A stretch of DNA of 64,000 nucleotides from Brevipalpus yothersi (GCA_003956705.1 QZCP01000468.1:1-64000), one strand, 5' to 3'. Shown: positions 48,893 to 60,995, counted from the stretch's first letter. Notes: generated by a model not told the origin, from the letters alone. Made by a program: numbers and translations.

Positions 48893-49774
48893 ACTTGGTA
48901 GTGAATTAAATAATTTCACTAGACATATCAACATATCTACATACTCTACACTAATCGCTCGTGAGCTAACTTCTCGTGGAGAAAATTGAAGAAATTAGTA
49001 AACGGAAATCATGATGGAATCACATCACTGAATTTTGCTTCTCGATATTGCATTAATCGCCTTCTCTCTGACCAGCTTCCTTTACCATGATCTATGAATT
49101 TTTCCAATGCGGAAGAATAAGCTCCCGGATATTTATCACTAAATTTCAGGTCAAAATGACCAAACTACTTAGTTTTACTCCACTCTAGAACTTATCATCA
49201 TTTGACTATCTCTCACGTTTTTACTTCAAAGAGAGAAAACTTTGACTTGTCAAGTTTTCCCATTTCACCGCCTTTTATTCCACTCTCTCTAGCGAAAAAG
49301 GCAATTAAACTTGTCCGATCCAGAAGTTCGCTACGTTTCTCTTGATTGTGATTAAGAACAAAATCTGACTTCAAATCCAAACAACCTCAGATCAAGAACT
49401 TTATTTTCAAAACCATTATAAGAAGACTCAACACTTACAAAAATAATGATAACTTTTTTGGTCGGAATACTTTTGAATATATATATTTTTGTTGCTCATT
49501 TAATCATCAATCTGATTTTCAATCTGAGCGAGAATTTGATCTCTCGTTTCGATCAACTCTTCCAAGACTCTATGTCATCTTGATTTATCTGATCTCCTTT
49601 TTCCAATTAACTGATGTATTGAATTAATTGATCTAGTCGTTTCAATTTCAATATCTCACTATCATCAAATTTCAATTTTTCCATCTTCTCATCTTCCTCA
49701 AAATTTTTGAGGACTCAAACCTTCGAAGTTTTGTTTGTGGTTCTTGAAAAATGAGATTTCTTTCTTTCAGTATC

Positions 49775-50060
49775 ATGAGGTAAGTTTTGACATTCATCCT
49801 TCTTTTTTCTCATGTTTATGTTTGTTCGACTAAGATCTCCTTCATCGAGTGATTCTCTTAGCCAATCTTCAACTCATCCATCCTCTCCAGTTAGCGAATC
49901 TACGGTTGAGAAAATTGCCTCAGAAAAATGGCCTGGTGTAAATGGTATCTATGATAGCGAAAGTGAATGGTGTCAATGGGAGGACATGGTAGCCATGGGC
50001 ATGGATTCATATACAGAGCAAGTTATCCATGTGCTTCCTTATGTTAATATGGATTGGTGA
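49775..50060 (+). CDS. Orphan small protein, copy 3
   Basis: Exons 49775-49779 and 49835-50060 give 76 residues. A pyrimidine-rich acceptor (TTTCTTTCAG) lies only four bases before the ATG, so the first coding exon would be a 9-nt microexon (TATCATGAG). The body matches copy 2 except that VTLMNSY becomes VAMGMDSY, one residue longer in frame. The neighbouring transporter (copy B) is broken, yet this gene is open. Confidence 0.6.
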
Positions 50061-50714
50061 ACTTGGTGGTGAATTAAATAATTTTACTCGACATATCTAC
50101 ATATCTACATCCTCTACACTAATCGCTCGTGAGCTACTTTCTCGTGTAAAAAAGTGAACAAATTAGTAAGCGAAAATCATGATGGAATCACATCACTAAA
50201 TTTTGCTTCTTAATATTGCATTAATCGCCTTTTTACTGACCAGCTTCCATAACCATAATCTATGAATTTTTTCAAAGCGGAAGAATAAGCTCTCGGATAT
50301 TTATTGGCCAACATGTTGTGAGCTTGCTACATTGGTTTATTTTATGGAGTGATTGAATAGAGCAACTGGAAGCCACCATTGAAGGTGGAAATTCCCAAGT
50401 TACTACATTGGCTCGAAAACGATTGGACATCTATCAGATGGCACATTTAGCCTTAAGGCTACGTGTCGACAAGTCGAGAACATAGCCTAGCGGGAATCTG
50501 ATTTGCATGCGTACTTCATCCAACACAGGAGGTCAAAGGTTGCTGACGTTTCGTTGGATCAACAAGGAATTCATGTATTACTGTTCCCAAAGTCGTTGAG
50601 AAAATTACCTGGATCGCTTCCACTTTTACCAAAGATACAGATACATGTACTTCTAAGTGACTTGAGATAAATTTTTTCGAGAGACTTTTCATCGTTTTTT
50701 TCTAATCTCAGTAA

Positions 50715-52834
50715 ATGTCTCTGGAAAGTGATGTGAATGAAAACTTGATTCCTCTATCTCTTTATCCAACCAATCCTCATGAACAAGCAAAGAAGCAGAT
50801 CAACCATCATCAGTTGAAGTTCGTCGTGTTCATCTATCTTATTGTCTAAGGAAAAGTGCAAAAACCATCTTAGCTTCCATCGATTTGACCGTCTCTGAGG
50901 CCAGTATGTGCGGTTTGCTGGGACCTAGTGGATGTGGAAAAACCACACTTCTCCGATGTGTTGTTGGTCGTCTCAGGCCAAAACATGGTTCAATCAGGAT
51001 ATTTGGTTTTAAGCCTAGTGACTGAGGAAGTCAGATACCAGCACCAGGCATTGGTTGTATACCTCAGGAGATAGCTGTCTATGAGGACTTTACCATCGAG
51101 GAAACATTGATCTATTTTGGACGTTTGTTTAGACTGGATAGCCGATCTCTCAGTGAAAGAATCGAATTTCTCTTGGCCTTTCTAGACCTTCCTCCCAAGT
51201 CGAGATTGGTTGCCAATTTGAGTGGTGGTCAAAAACGTCGGGTGTCTTTAGCTGCTGCTCTCGTCCACAGTCCACCTCTCCTGATCCTAGATGAACCAAC
51301 AGTGGGTGTTGATCCACTACTTCGTCAAAGGTAAGAGGAGTTTTTCTCTTCCTGTTTCCGGAAGTCATAACAATCAGACATCATTGCCCTTCAAATTTTG
51401 TTCTCTGCGAGCACTTTCCCATTTTTATCATGGATTATCAATTTATTCCCGGTGGCAAAAAATAACACGTTCTTCACTTCGTTCCTATACTTTTCGCCAA
51501 TCTTTCGATCATCAAATCATGAGAGATAGTAATAGTATTAATACATGTACCTCCAAATTTCCAGTATCTGGCAACACTTGGTGACACTTACTCATACTGA
51601 AAAAATTACTGTCATCATCACAACTCATTACATCGAAGAGGCACGCCAAGCGAATTTTGTGGCTTAATTGTTACCCAAATGTGTCTTCCATAGAGTACTA
51701 GTATTCCAATTCGCCTCGCCAGCCTTTCAAGTAATCCTGTTCTGCATATGCATTGGTGCTGATCCTTTCAACATCCTCTTGCTGTTGTGAATGAAGATTC
51801 AACTCAAATTTACTCAAAAAACTTTCTTGACCAATTGAATCCGTATACAGTTGAACAGGTGAGATTTATTGTATTTTTCTCTGTGAAGTTTGAAAATGAT
51901 CATTTTTCCTTTCGTTCAAAATTTTCAGCACAACTCTACAAGCATCGAAGAAGGAAGAAAAGCAGTTCAGAATGGCTCTATGTGGGGGTGTTCTCCACAT
52001 TCCCGAAAGATTTTCACATGCTCTATTGGCCAGAATGTTAAGGGGAGAAGGAGTGGATAACAAAACGGTGGAAAATAGTACAATTAAAGTCTATCCAGAT
52101 TTAACCCTTGAGTATGCAAAGAATTTCTCTTGCTGACTCTCAATTCGCAAAGTCACGTGATTCTTTAGACATAATGAGCTATTGGTGATGGAATCTTTTG
52201 TAAAAAAATCCAATTCCAAAGAAATATTTCTGATATCCCTAACTGGAGAAGCACCATGGTCTTGGTTGTTATGAGAACAATATCTGATTCTCTCTCTCTC
52301 TTCCTGAATTCCAGACCAGCAGTTATCATACACAATGGAGCGAACATTCAGAGAGACTTTCCAAAAATCCGCAACGAAATCTTTGGAAGATGCTGGTCGT
52401 AGTTCAAATATGGTGAAATTTCCTCTCGAAGTATGTGTTAGTGATCGTGCCCAGTTTTCCGATCAATAATGGAATTACTATCTTCTCAATACAGCTGGGC
52501 AAGCCAATCTATGGTGAACTCGAACATCAAGGGCATTTAGAGTACATGGCTCCTGGGGTCGTTGTTAGCATAAGTTACATCATGGCTACTGGTTTAACGG
52601 CTCTAGCTTTTATCTTGGAACGAAGAGATGGTCTCTATGAACGAAGTTTGGTGGCTGGAGTTGATACACTTCAAATTCTAATTGCTTATGCTATGACTCA
52701 AATACTCGTTATGACCGTACAAATCTTGTTGGTGCTGGTATTCACCTTTCTTGTCTTTGACATCCCATCACGAGGACCATTCGAATGGATAATACTGTTG
52801 CTCATTTTACAGGGATGTTCGGGGAGGGCATTCG
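50715..52834 (+). pseudogene. ABCH half-transporter, copy B, decayed
   Basis: Exon 1 has a deletion near 50806 that shifts the frame, and an in-frame TGA in the degenerated stretch near 51023. Walker A (GPSGCGKTT) and the signature LSGGQKRR are still readable in pieces. A deletion fuses the middle of exon 2 to intron sequence before exon 4 (junction near 51661), removing exon 3 entirely. Exon 7 is intact and keeps SRGPFEWI, but exon 8 is absent. It cannot make a transporter. Confidence 0.88.
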
Positions 52835-53386
52835 GTGAGTTGGTAGTTTTGAGTTACTTGATAAGATCGAACCATTTCTGTTGGGAGTCAGATAGCCCAA
52901 CCTTTCATTTGTCCTATTCCAAAAGTTCAAAATTATTCGCTAACGTGATTTGCTGGTTCTTCAGTGAAGCATTAAAGCATTCTCCTTAGTTTACCTCAAT
53001 TGATAACTTAAACTCTTTATAATGACCCACTGGTTGCCCCTCTCTTCTGCTTAAAACAAATGTGTTTAAGCCTCATAATCTTCCCCTGCTGATTTCGTTT
53101 GAAATAGTGACAGTTACACGCCGTTACACCTTCAATTCATTTCTCTCCCCCTTCTTTCAAAAATATCTTCCGAGGTGAAGGGGTCCAATCATGCCTCCCA
53201 ATCATTTGATTCCATATTTAATACCGAGTAGATTACAGCTCACAATCATATCACTTCATCACCTTACTGATCATCCAATTTTTTCTTGCTCTCTTCCTTC
53301 TCAGTGATTCAACTTCAAATACTTTTCTGGTAGATCCGTTCAGTTTTTTTATTGTGTTTTTCCCTATTGAAATCGTCTGTGCCAAA

Positions 53387-53680
53387 ATGAATTCTCGGAA
53401 ATCTGGAAGACTATTGAAAGAAACCATGGATAACCTCCTCATTGGTGAGCTTCCCGGAATCGGGACAATTTACGAAAAAAGGTTCATCCGCCACAAAATT
53501 AAAACTGGCCTAGCTCTATATAAAAAATTTATTGAACGTGGAAGGAACGAAGAAATCTTTGCGCAATACCTCCGCGACCTCGTTGAGATGAAAGAAGAGC
53601 ATATTGCTCTACTCTTGCCGGCCTTCCGCAAATATTTCGAAATGTATGGTAATCCGTGGGTTAATCCTCAACGAGGATAG
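53387..53680 (+). CDS. Barrier-to-autointegration factor-like protein, unit 3
   Basis: This encodes 97 residues, the same length as the unit 2 copy and alignable without gaps. The helix-hairpin-helix reads ELPGIGTIYEKRFIRHKI, followed by LALYKKFIERGRNEEIFAQ and a terminal FRKYFEMYGNPW. Many silent and replacement sites differ from units 1 and 2, although the flanking DNA (from the shared NPQRG stop onward) is nearly the same. The GIG in the hairpin is closer to canonical BAF than the GVG of unit 2. As in unit 2, TAGTAG is followed by a GTAAGT donor. Confidence 0.75.
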   Translation: MNSRKSGRLLKETMDNLLIGELPGIGTIYEKRFIRHKIKTGLALYKKFIERGRNEEIFAQYLRDLVEMKEEHIALLLPAFRKYFEMYGNPWVNPQRG

Positions 53681-54232
53681 TAGGTAAGTGACCATTTCCA
53701 TTATTTCCCTGATTGTTTATTAACACTTTCATTCCTAGATTTCGGTGGTGGCCTAAATGATTTCGGAAGCCCAGTATAAAATGAAGGATTTTAGGTCAAA
53801 ATGACCACTCTTTCTTTTTTACTTTCATCTTATCCATAGGAGAACTTATCATTTGACTCGAAGTTCTCTCAATTTTTACCGCCCTTTATCAACTCCCTCT
53901 TGTGAGAAGAATAAAAGTTGCTAGAAGCACATGGCTTTTGCTTCTTCTTGCTTCTTCTTCACTTGCTTGTGTTTTTTCTTTACGTTTGTCTTGATTGTGA
54001 TGATCATTCCTTAACTAGCCTAAATTCTTCTCTCTCTAGGAAACGTGGACTTTAGTGATACTAGTGATCAATTTTTTTGTCCTCCTAATCACCATCTTGT
54101 GCTTGATATTGTGCCCTTCTTTTCTGGTTCATCAGAACCATCTGATTTTCTGCCTCTTGTCCTGTTGTCTCTCTCTCTCTCTCTATTCTCTTCTTTGATG
54201 TTTAGTGTCTTGGTGTATTATATTATGTCACA

Positions 54233-54847
54233 ATGAATGCCGAAAAGCTCAACAAACTCTCAAGTCAAGTTCGAATTGGTGGCAAGGTGAGTTGCTTGGT
54301 TCAATTGATTCACATAAGCATGTATGATGTTTGTTCTTCATCAAGTGTGTTCAACTCTAAGCCTTGTCTTGTAGGGAACTGCAAGAAGGAAAAAAAAAGT
54401 TATCCATCGTACAGCAACAACTGATGATAAGAAGCTTCAAAATTCCTTGAAGAAACTTGCAGTTAATCCCATTCCTGGGATTGAGGAGGTGAGACAACCT
54501 TCTTTTCACCTTTTGTGCTTTGTGGGGTTTGAAAATTACTGATGTTCTCAACTACTTCTCTCTTCACCACTTTGAAGGTTAATATGATCAAGGAAGACGG
54601 TACAGTCATACACTTCAACAACCCCAAAGTGCAAGCTTCTCTCACTGCGAGTACATTTGCTATAACCGGGCATGGTGAAGTGAAGAACATCACCGATATG
54701 GTACCTGGAATTCTTAACCAACTTCGAGCTGACAATAGTCTCAAAACGGGCAGTGCTGGTTCCAATTTGGGTACAGTTTCTGCTGAAGATGACGAAGATG
54801 TTCCTGAACTCGTTGGTAATTTCGATGAGAACGTCAAGGAAGAATAA
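54233..54847 (+). CDS. BTF3: BTF3 / NAC-beta, unit 3 copy
   Basis: Exons 54233-54286, 54375-54488 and 54578-54847 give a 145-residue protein identical, as far as I compared, to the unit 2 copy. The differences I saw in the last exon (AAG/AAA, CTT/CTC, AGC/AGT, TCA/TCC) are all silent. Introns and exon lengths are the same to the base. Both copies keep the RRKKK ribosome-binding motif and the NAC domain, so the animal probably has two expressed NAC-beta genes. Neither looks like a retrocopy. Confidence 0.95.
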
Positions 54848-55236
54848 AATTGATCAACGCCCAACTTTCCTTCTCTCCTAAATCAACGAGCATCAAAGCT
54901 TTGCTTGAGGCCCAAATTTTGTTGCCATTCAAAAAAAGTTTTCTCTTGATGTATCCACTATTGATGCTTTAATATGAACACCGAAAGCGGCGCTTCAGCC
55001 GTTTAAATCAAAACAAACGTTTTTCTCATTTAATTCATTGCGAAATTGTTCCACTTTTCCTCTAACTTTTGATGATTATTGTGCTTCTTCAAGTATACAG
55101 ATTTTTCTGACATTATTTATCGCGATTTCGAGCTTCATATAAGTGTACTCCAAATCTGAGAAAGCTTTGGAAATTTTGCGGTTGATAAGTTTTGGGTTGG
55201 AATAGATAGCTTTACCACTGGAAATCATATTGTATC

Positions 55237-55513
55237 ATGAAGTAAGTTTTGACCTTCTTTTTTTCTCATGTTTGTGTTTGTTCAACTAAGATCACCTTCA
55301 TCGAGTTATTCTCCTAGCCAATCTTCAACTCATCCATCCTCTCCAGCTAGCGAATCTACGGTTGAGAAAATTGCCTCAGAAAAATGGCCTGGTGTAAATG
55401 GTATCTATGATAGCGAAAGTGAATGGTGTCAATGGGAGGACATGGTAGCCTTAATGAATTCATATACAGAGCAAGTTATCCATGTGCTTCCTTATGTTAA
55501 TATGGATTGGTGA
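55237..55513 (+). CDS. Orphan small protein, copy 4
   Basis: Exons 55237-55241 and 55291-55513 give 75 residues. The first piece is ATGAA in place of ATGAG, so residue 2 becomes Lys; splice donor GTAAGT and acceptor are kept. The body carries SYSPSQSS and PASES variants shared with copy 5. Position is directly downstream of the second BTF3, as copy 2 is for the first. Confidence 0.6.
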
Positions 55514-56385
55514 ACTTGGTGGTGAATTAAATAATTTTACTCGACATATCTACATCCTCTACACTAATCGCTCGTGAGCTAACTTCTCGTGGAAAAAATT
55601 GAAGAAATTAGTAAGCGGAAATCATGATGGAATCACATCACTGAATTTTGCTTCTCGATATTGCATTAATCGCCTTCTCTCTGACCAGCTTCCTTTACCA
55701 TGATCTATGAATTTTTCCAATGCGGAAGAATAAGCTCCTGGATATTTATCACTAAATTTCAGGTCAAAATGACCAAACTACTTAGTTTTACTCCACTCTA
55801 GAACTTATCATCATTTGCCTATCTCCCACGTTTTTACTTTTACCTGAGAAAACTTTGACTTGTCAAGTTTTCCCATTTCACCGCCTTTTATTCCACTCTC
55901 TCTAGCGAAAAAGGCAATTAAACTTGTCCGATCCAGAAGCCCGCTACGTTTCTCTTGATTGTGATGAAGAACAAAATCTGACTTCAAATCCAAACAACTT
56001 CAGATCAAGAACTTTATTTTCAAAACCATTATAAGAAGACTCAATACTTACAACAATAATGATAACTTTTTTGGTCGGAATACTTTTGAATATATATATT
56101 TTTGTTGCCCATTTGATCATCAATCTAATTTTGAATCTGAGCGAGAATTCGATCTCGTTTCGATCAACTCTTCTAAGTTTCTATGTGATCTTGATTTTTC
56201 TGATCTCTTTCTTCCAATTAACTGATGTATTGAATTAATTGATCTAGTCGTTTCAATTTCAATATCTCACTATCATCAAATTTCAATTTTTCCATCTTCT
56301 CATCTTCTCCAAAATTTTTGAGGACTCAAACCTTCAAAGTTTTTTTTGTGGTTCCTGAAAAATGAGATTTCTTTCTTTCAGTATC

Positions 56386-56666
56386 ATGAGGTAAGTTTTG
56401 ACATTAATCTTTTTTTTCTCATGTTTGTGTTTGTTCAACTAAGATCACCTTCATCGAGTTATTCTCCTAGCCAATCTTCAACTCATCCATCCTCTCCAGC
56501 TAGCGAATCTACGGTTGAGAAAATTGCCTCAGAAAAATGGCCTGGTGTAAATGGTATCTATGATAGCGAAAGTGAATGGTGTCAATGGGAGGACATGGTA
56601 GCCTTAATGAATTCATATACAGAGCAAGTTATCCATGTGCTTCCTTATGTTAATATGGATTGGTGA
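56386..56666 (+). CDS. Orphan small protein, copy 5
   Basis: Exons 56386-56390 and 56444-56666 give 75 residues. It has the same upstream acceptor four bases before the ATG as copies 1 and 3, implying a 9-nt microexon. The second exon is nearly identical to copy 4. It lies about 640 bp before the intact ABCH start. Confidence 0.6.
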
Positions 56667-56989
56667 ACTTGGTGGAGAATTAAATAATTTTACTCGACAT
56701 ATCTACATATCTACATCCTATTCACTAATCCCTCGTGAGCTACTTTCTCGTGTAAAAAATTGAAGAAATTAATAAGCGAACATAATGGTGAAATCACATC
56801 ACTGAATTTTGCTTCTCAATTTTGCCTTAATCGCCTTCTAACTGACCAGCTTCCATTACCATAATCTTTGAATTCTTCCAGTGCGGAAGAATAAACTCTT
56901 GAATATTCATTGGCCAACTCGTTATGAGCTTGCTACATTGGTTTATTTTATGGAGTGATTGAATAGAGCAACCGGAAGCCACCATTGAA

Positions 56990-57304
56990 GGTGGAAATTT
57001 CGAAGTCACATATTTATTGACAATTGGACATCCATCAGATGGCACATTTAGCCTCAATGCTCGTGTCGAGAACATAGCTCAGCGGGAATCTGATTTGCAT
57101 GCCTACTTCATCGAACACAGGAGGTCAAATGTTGCTGACGATTCGTTGGATCAACAAGGAATTTATGTATTACTGTGTTTCCTGTTGTCATTGAATAAGT
57201 TACCTGGATTGCCTCCACTTTTACTCAAGATAGTGATATTTCTAAGTGACTTGAGATAAATTTTTTTGAAACACTTTTCATTGTTTTTTTCTAATCTCAG
57301 TAAA
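56990..57304 (+). other. Conserved ABCH leader segment
   Basis: A stretch recurring before all three transporter copies (about 43140-43428, 50400-50714 and 56990-57304). It is open for about 80 codons in copies A and C, but indels between copies are not multiples of three and copy B is broken. I read it as leader sequence, with a splice acceptor (CTAATCTCAG) just before the transporter ATG. Confidence 0.5.
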
Positions 57305-59542
57305 ATGTCTTTGGAAAGTGATGTGAATGAAAACTTGATTCCTCTTTCTCCTTATCCAACCACTCCCTATGAACAAGCAAAGAAACAGATCAACCATGCT
57401 GTGATCAATTCAGATCAACCATTAGCAGTTGAAGTTCGTCGTGTTCATCTGTCTTATGGTCGAGGGAAAAGTGCAAAAACCATCTTAGCTTCCATCGATC
57501 TTACTGTCCCTGAGGCGAGTATATATGGTTTGCTAGGACCTAGTGGATGTGGAAAAACTACACTTCTTCGATGTGTTGTTGGTCGTCTCAGGCCAAAACA
57601 TGGTTCAATCAGGATATTTGGTTTCAAGCCTGGTGGCCAAGGAAGTCAAATACCAGGACCAGGCATTGGCTATATGCCTCAGGAGATAGCTGTCTATGAG
57701 GACTTTACCATCGAGGAAACATTGATCTATTTTGGACGTTTGTTTAGACTGGATAGCCGATCTCTCAGTGAAAGAATCGAATTTCTCTTGGCCTTTCTAG
57801 ACCTTCCTCCCAAGTCGAGATTGGTTGCCAATCTGAGTGGTGGTCAAAAACGTCGGGTGTCTTTAGCTGCTGCTCTCGTCCACAGTCCACCTCTCCTGAT
57901 CCTAGATGAACCAACAGTGGGTGTTGATCCACTACTTCGTCAAAGGTGAGAAGAGTTTTTCTCTTCCTGTTTCCGGAAGTCATAACAATCAGACATCATT
58001 GCCCTTCAACTTTTGACCTCTTCGCACACTTTTCCCATCTCTATCATGGATTATCGATCTATTCCCGGTGGCAAAAAATAACACGTTCTTTACTTCGTTC
58101 CTCTACTTTTCGCCAATCTTTCGATCATCAAATCATGAGAGGTAGTAATAGTACTAGTAATAATACATGTACCTCCCAATTTTCAGTATCTGGCAACACT
58201 TGGTAACACTTACTCATACTGAAAAAATTACTGTCATCATCACAACTCATTACATCGAAGAGGCACGCCAAGCGAATTTTGTGGGACTAATGAGACATGG
58301 TCGGCTTTTGGCTGAAGATACACCTGATAGCTTACTTGTCAAATATAACATGGAAACTCTAGAAGATGTTTTCTTGGGTCTGTGCGTGAGTGATTCTCAC
58401 TCTGAGATTGCTCTAAAAGCTGATGATGACTCGAAGGTAAGATAATGTGAATGGATAAGAATCAATTCCAAAAGTCGACCAAAGCGTGAAGTCAAATATT
58501 TTCGATGAAAATATTGCTTATTCTGAAATTCAGGTATAAGTTTGATGTTAAGCAGATTCCATTCTCTCTCTTCTCAAATTGAGAATCTTCATCCTCTATA
58601 CTGAAAACCTTTCAATGTCGTCACATTTTCAGAAACTTCCTCCGGCCGTCTCAACACACACATCTAGTCCTGGATATTCACCACATACTACAGCTCTTAA
58701 TATCATTAGAAACAATCTCGATCACAGTGAAATCAGTGAATTTAAAGCCGTCGATACTAAATATGAGTACAGGAAGTTTACTCTCTCTGAATATTGGGCA
58801 ACTATAAGAGCATTACTCTGGAAAAACATAACTCGTCTAAGAAGAAGTATACCGTGAGTATCCGAAAGTATCAACCACACACCTTTTCTACATCAGAGAC
58901 GATGTCAATTCCTGTAAGTTCACGGCTTAATTGTTACCCAAATGTGTCTTCCATAGAGTACTAGTATTTCAATTCGCCTTGCCAGCCTTCCAAGTAATTC
59001 TGTTCTGCATATGCATTGGTGCTGATCCTTTCAATATTCCTCTTGCTGTTGTGAATGAAGATTCAACTCAAATTTACTCAAAAAACTTTCTTGACCAATT
59101 GAATCCGTATACAGTTGAACAGGTGAGATTTATTGCGTTTTTCTCTGTGAAGTTTGAAAATGATCAAATTTTTTTCCTTCGTTCAAAACTTTCAGCACAA
59201 CTTTACAAGCATCGAAGAAGGAAGAAAAGCAGTTCAGAATGGCTCTGTCTGGGGTGTTCTCCACATTCCCGAAAGATTTTCACAAGCTCTATTGGCCAGA
59301 ATGTTAAGGGGAGAAGGAGTAGATAACAAAACGGTGGAAGATAGTACAATTAAAGTCTATCCAGATTTAACCAGTGAGTATGGAAAAAAAATTGTGTTGC
59401 TGACTCTTAGTTCGGAAAGTCATGTGATTTCTGAGTCCTAATGAGCTGTTGGTGATGAAATTTTTTGTGAAAATTCAATGAAATATTTCTAATACTCCTA
59501 ACTGGAGAAGCATCATGGTCTTGGTTATTACCAGAATATCTG

Positions 59543-59609
<67 letters not shown>

Positions 59610-60531
59610 TTCTGAATTCCAGACCAGCAGTTATCGTACACGATGGAGCGAACATTCAGAGAGGCTTTCCAAAAATTCGCAACGAAATCTTTGGAAGATG
59701 CTGGTCGTAGTTCAAATATGGTAAAATTTCCTCTCGAAGTATGTGTTAGTGATCGTATCCAGTTTTCCGATCAATAATGGAATTTCTATCTTCTCAATAC
59801 AGCTAGGCGAACCAATCTATGGTGAACTCGAACATCAAGGATATTTAGAGTACATGGCCCCTGGCGTCATTGTTAGCATAAGTTACATCATGGCTACTGG
59901 TTTAACGGCTCTAGCTTTTATCTTGGAACGAAGAGATGGTCTCTATGAACGAAGTTTGGTGGCTGGAGTTGATACACTTCAAATTCTAATTGCTCATGCT
60001 ATGACTCAAATACTCGTCATGACCGTACAAATCTTGTTGGTGCTGGTATTCACCTTTCTTGTCTTTGACATCCCATCACGAGGACCATTCGAATGGATAA
60101 TACTGTTGCTCATATTACAGGGATGTACGGGGATGGCATTCGGTGAGTTGTTAGTTTTGAGTCATTAATTAAGATCGAACCCTTTCTGCTAGGAATCAGA
60201 TAGCCTCATCTCTCACTTATCTTTCTCCAAAGGCCTATTTGTATCTGCCTGTTGTCACAAAGAGAATACTGCGGTCATGATGATTCTTGGAACGTTCTAT
60301 CCTAACTTGATCTTGAGTGGAATAATTTGGCCCCTCGAAGCTATGCCTTATTGGATTAGATGGTTCAGTTTCATCCAGCCACAAACTATACCAACTGAAA
60401 CGCTGAGGCATATTTTATCTCGCGGCTGGGGAATACTTGAACCCGGTGTCCACATCGGATTTATTGTCACAATCGTATGGATGGGATTCTTCTTAGTAGC
60501 TGCTTCAGTGATTTTCAAGTACAACAAATGA
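57305..60531 (+). CDS. ABC half-transporter, ABCH type, copy C (intact)
   Basis: An NBD-TMD half-transporter of 736 residues that should work as a dimer in a cell membrane; ABCH members such as Drosophila snustorr serve cuticle lipid barriers. Eight exons: 57305-57945, 58187-58436, 58633-58853, 58957-59122, 59196-59373, 59623-59738, 59803-60142 and 60233-60531, all in phase. NBD: Walker A GPSGCGKTT (78-86), Q-loop GYMPQEIAVYEDFTIEET, signature LSGGQKRR (177-184), Walker B LLILDEP, H-loop TTHYIEEA. The TMD has an N-terminal membrane helix (FQFALPAFQVILFCICIG), a soluble loop, and a helix cluster with ERRDGLYERS and LILSGIIWPLEAMP. GYMPQE-IA-EFT and the LSGIIWP block suggest ABCH over ABCG. A CT tract at 59545-59607 sits in an intron; AATAAA lies at 60807. 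Confidence 0.9.
59545..59607. repeat. (CT)n microsatellite in an ABCH intron
   Basis: About 63 bp of CT dinucleotides just before the exon 6 acceptor. Copies A and B have only a short CT run here (near 45661 and 52287), so the tract expanded in unit 3 only. Confidence 0.95.
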
Positions 60532-60982
60532 CGTTGGCTGAGCCATCGATATAAATTGATTTACAAAAACATACAATGTGATCATAGTGTCTTTTCAGCA
60601 TTCTCTTCTGAAACTAGTTTTAAACTCTCACGTTAGGTAGTCTCTGATATTTTCCGCTAAAAATAATATTTTAAGCTCATTTAAAGTTTATCCCATTTTC
60701 CAATCTTTCTGAATATATCCTATGCCCTATAGAGTTGTATGATAAGAAAGAATATTCCATGAGAGCTTTTTAATTGCAATCATCGTTCTTATAAATGTAC
60801 AAAAAGAATAAACTTTTAAATGAACAGTTTCTCTCTCTCTCTCTTCTTCAGCCCATAAGAAGTGGAATCATCTCTTCAATGCATTTGATATAACCAATCA
60901 GTTCCAATCATTCGATCACCCAGAATACCTTCTTCCGTGAAAAATATTTCATTTGTCAAAACCCCATAAATATTATCGATCG

Positions 60983-60987
60983 AAAAA
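60983..60987 (-). terminator. Pol III terminator of tRNA-Met
   Basis: Five consecutive T on the minus strand, starting about 9 nt beyond the tRNA 3' end. Confidence 0.7.
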
Positions 60988-60995
60988 TTAATCTT

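Larger units (their letters stand above)
46495..53150 (+). repeat. Tandem cassette, unit 2
   Basis: Order: BAF-like, BTF3, orphan gene, orphan gene, ABCH pseudogene. Homologous genes are 6,591-6,628 bp from their unit 3 counterparts (for example BTF3 starts at 47605 and 54233). Internally the orphan gene and its 3' flank are repeated (about 48609-49140 and 49775-50310). Confidence 0.9.
53150..60531 (+). repeat. Tandem cassette, unit 3 (complete)
   Basis: Order: BAF-like, BTF3, orphan gene, orphan gene, intact ABCH transporter including exon 8. It is the only unit in which every gene is open. The repeat ends with the transporter; what follows is unique sequence. Confidence 0.9.

Noticed and set aside
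57017..57259. 80-codon frame upstream of the intact transporter, with relatives upstream of copies A and B
   Set aside because: Indels between copies are not in multiples of three, so coding is unlikely; treated as leader sequence.
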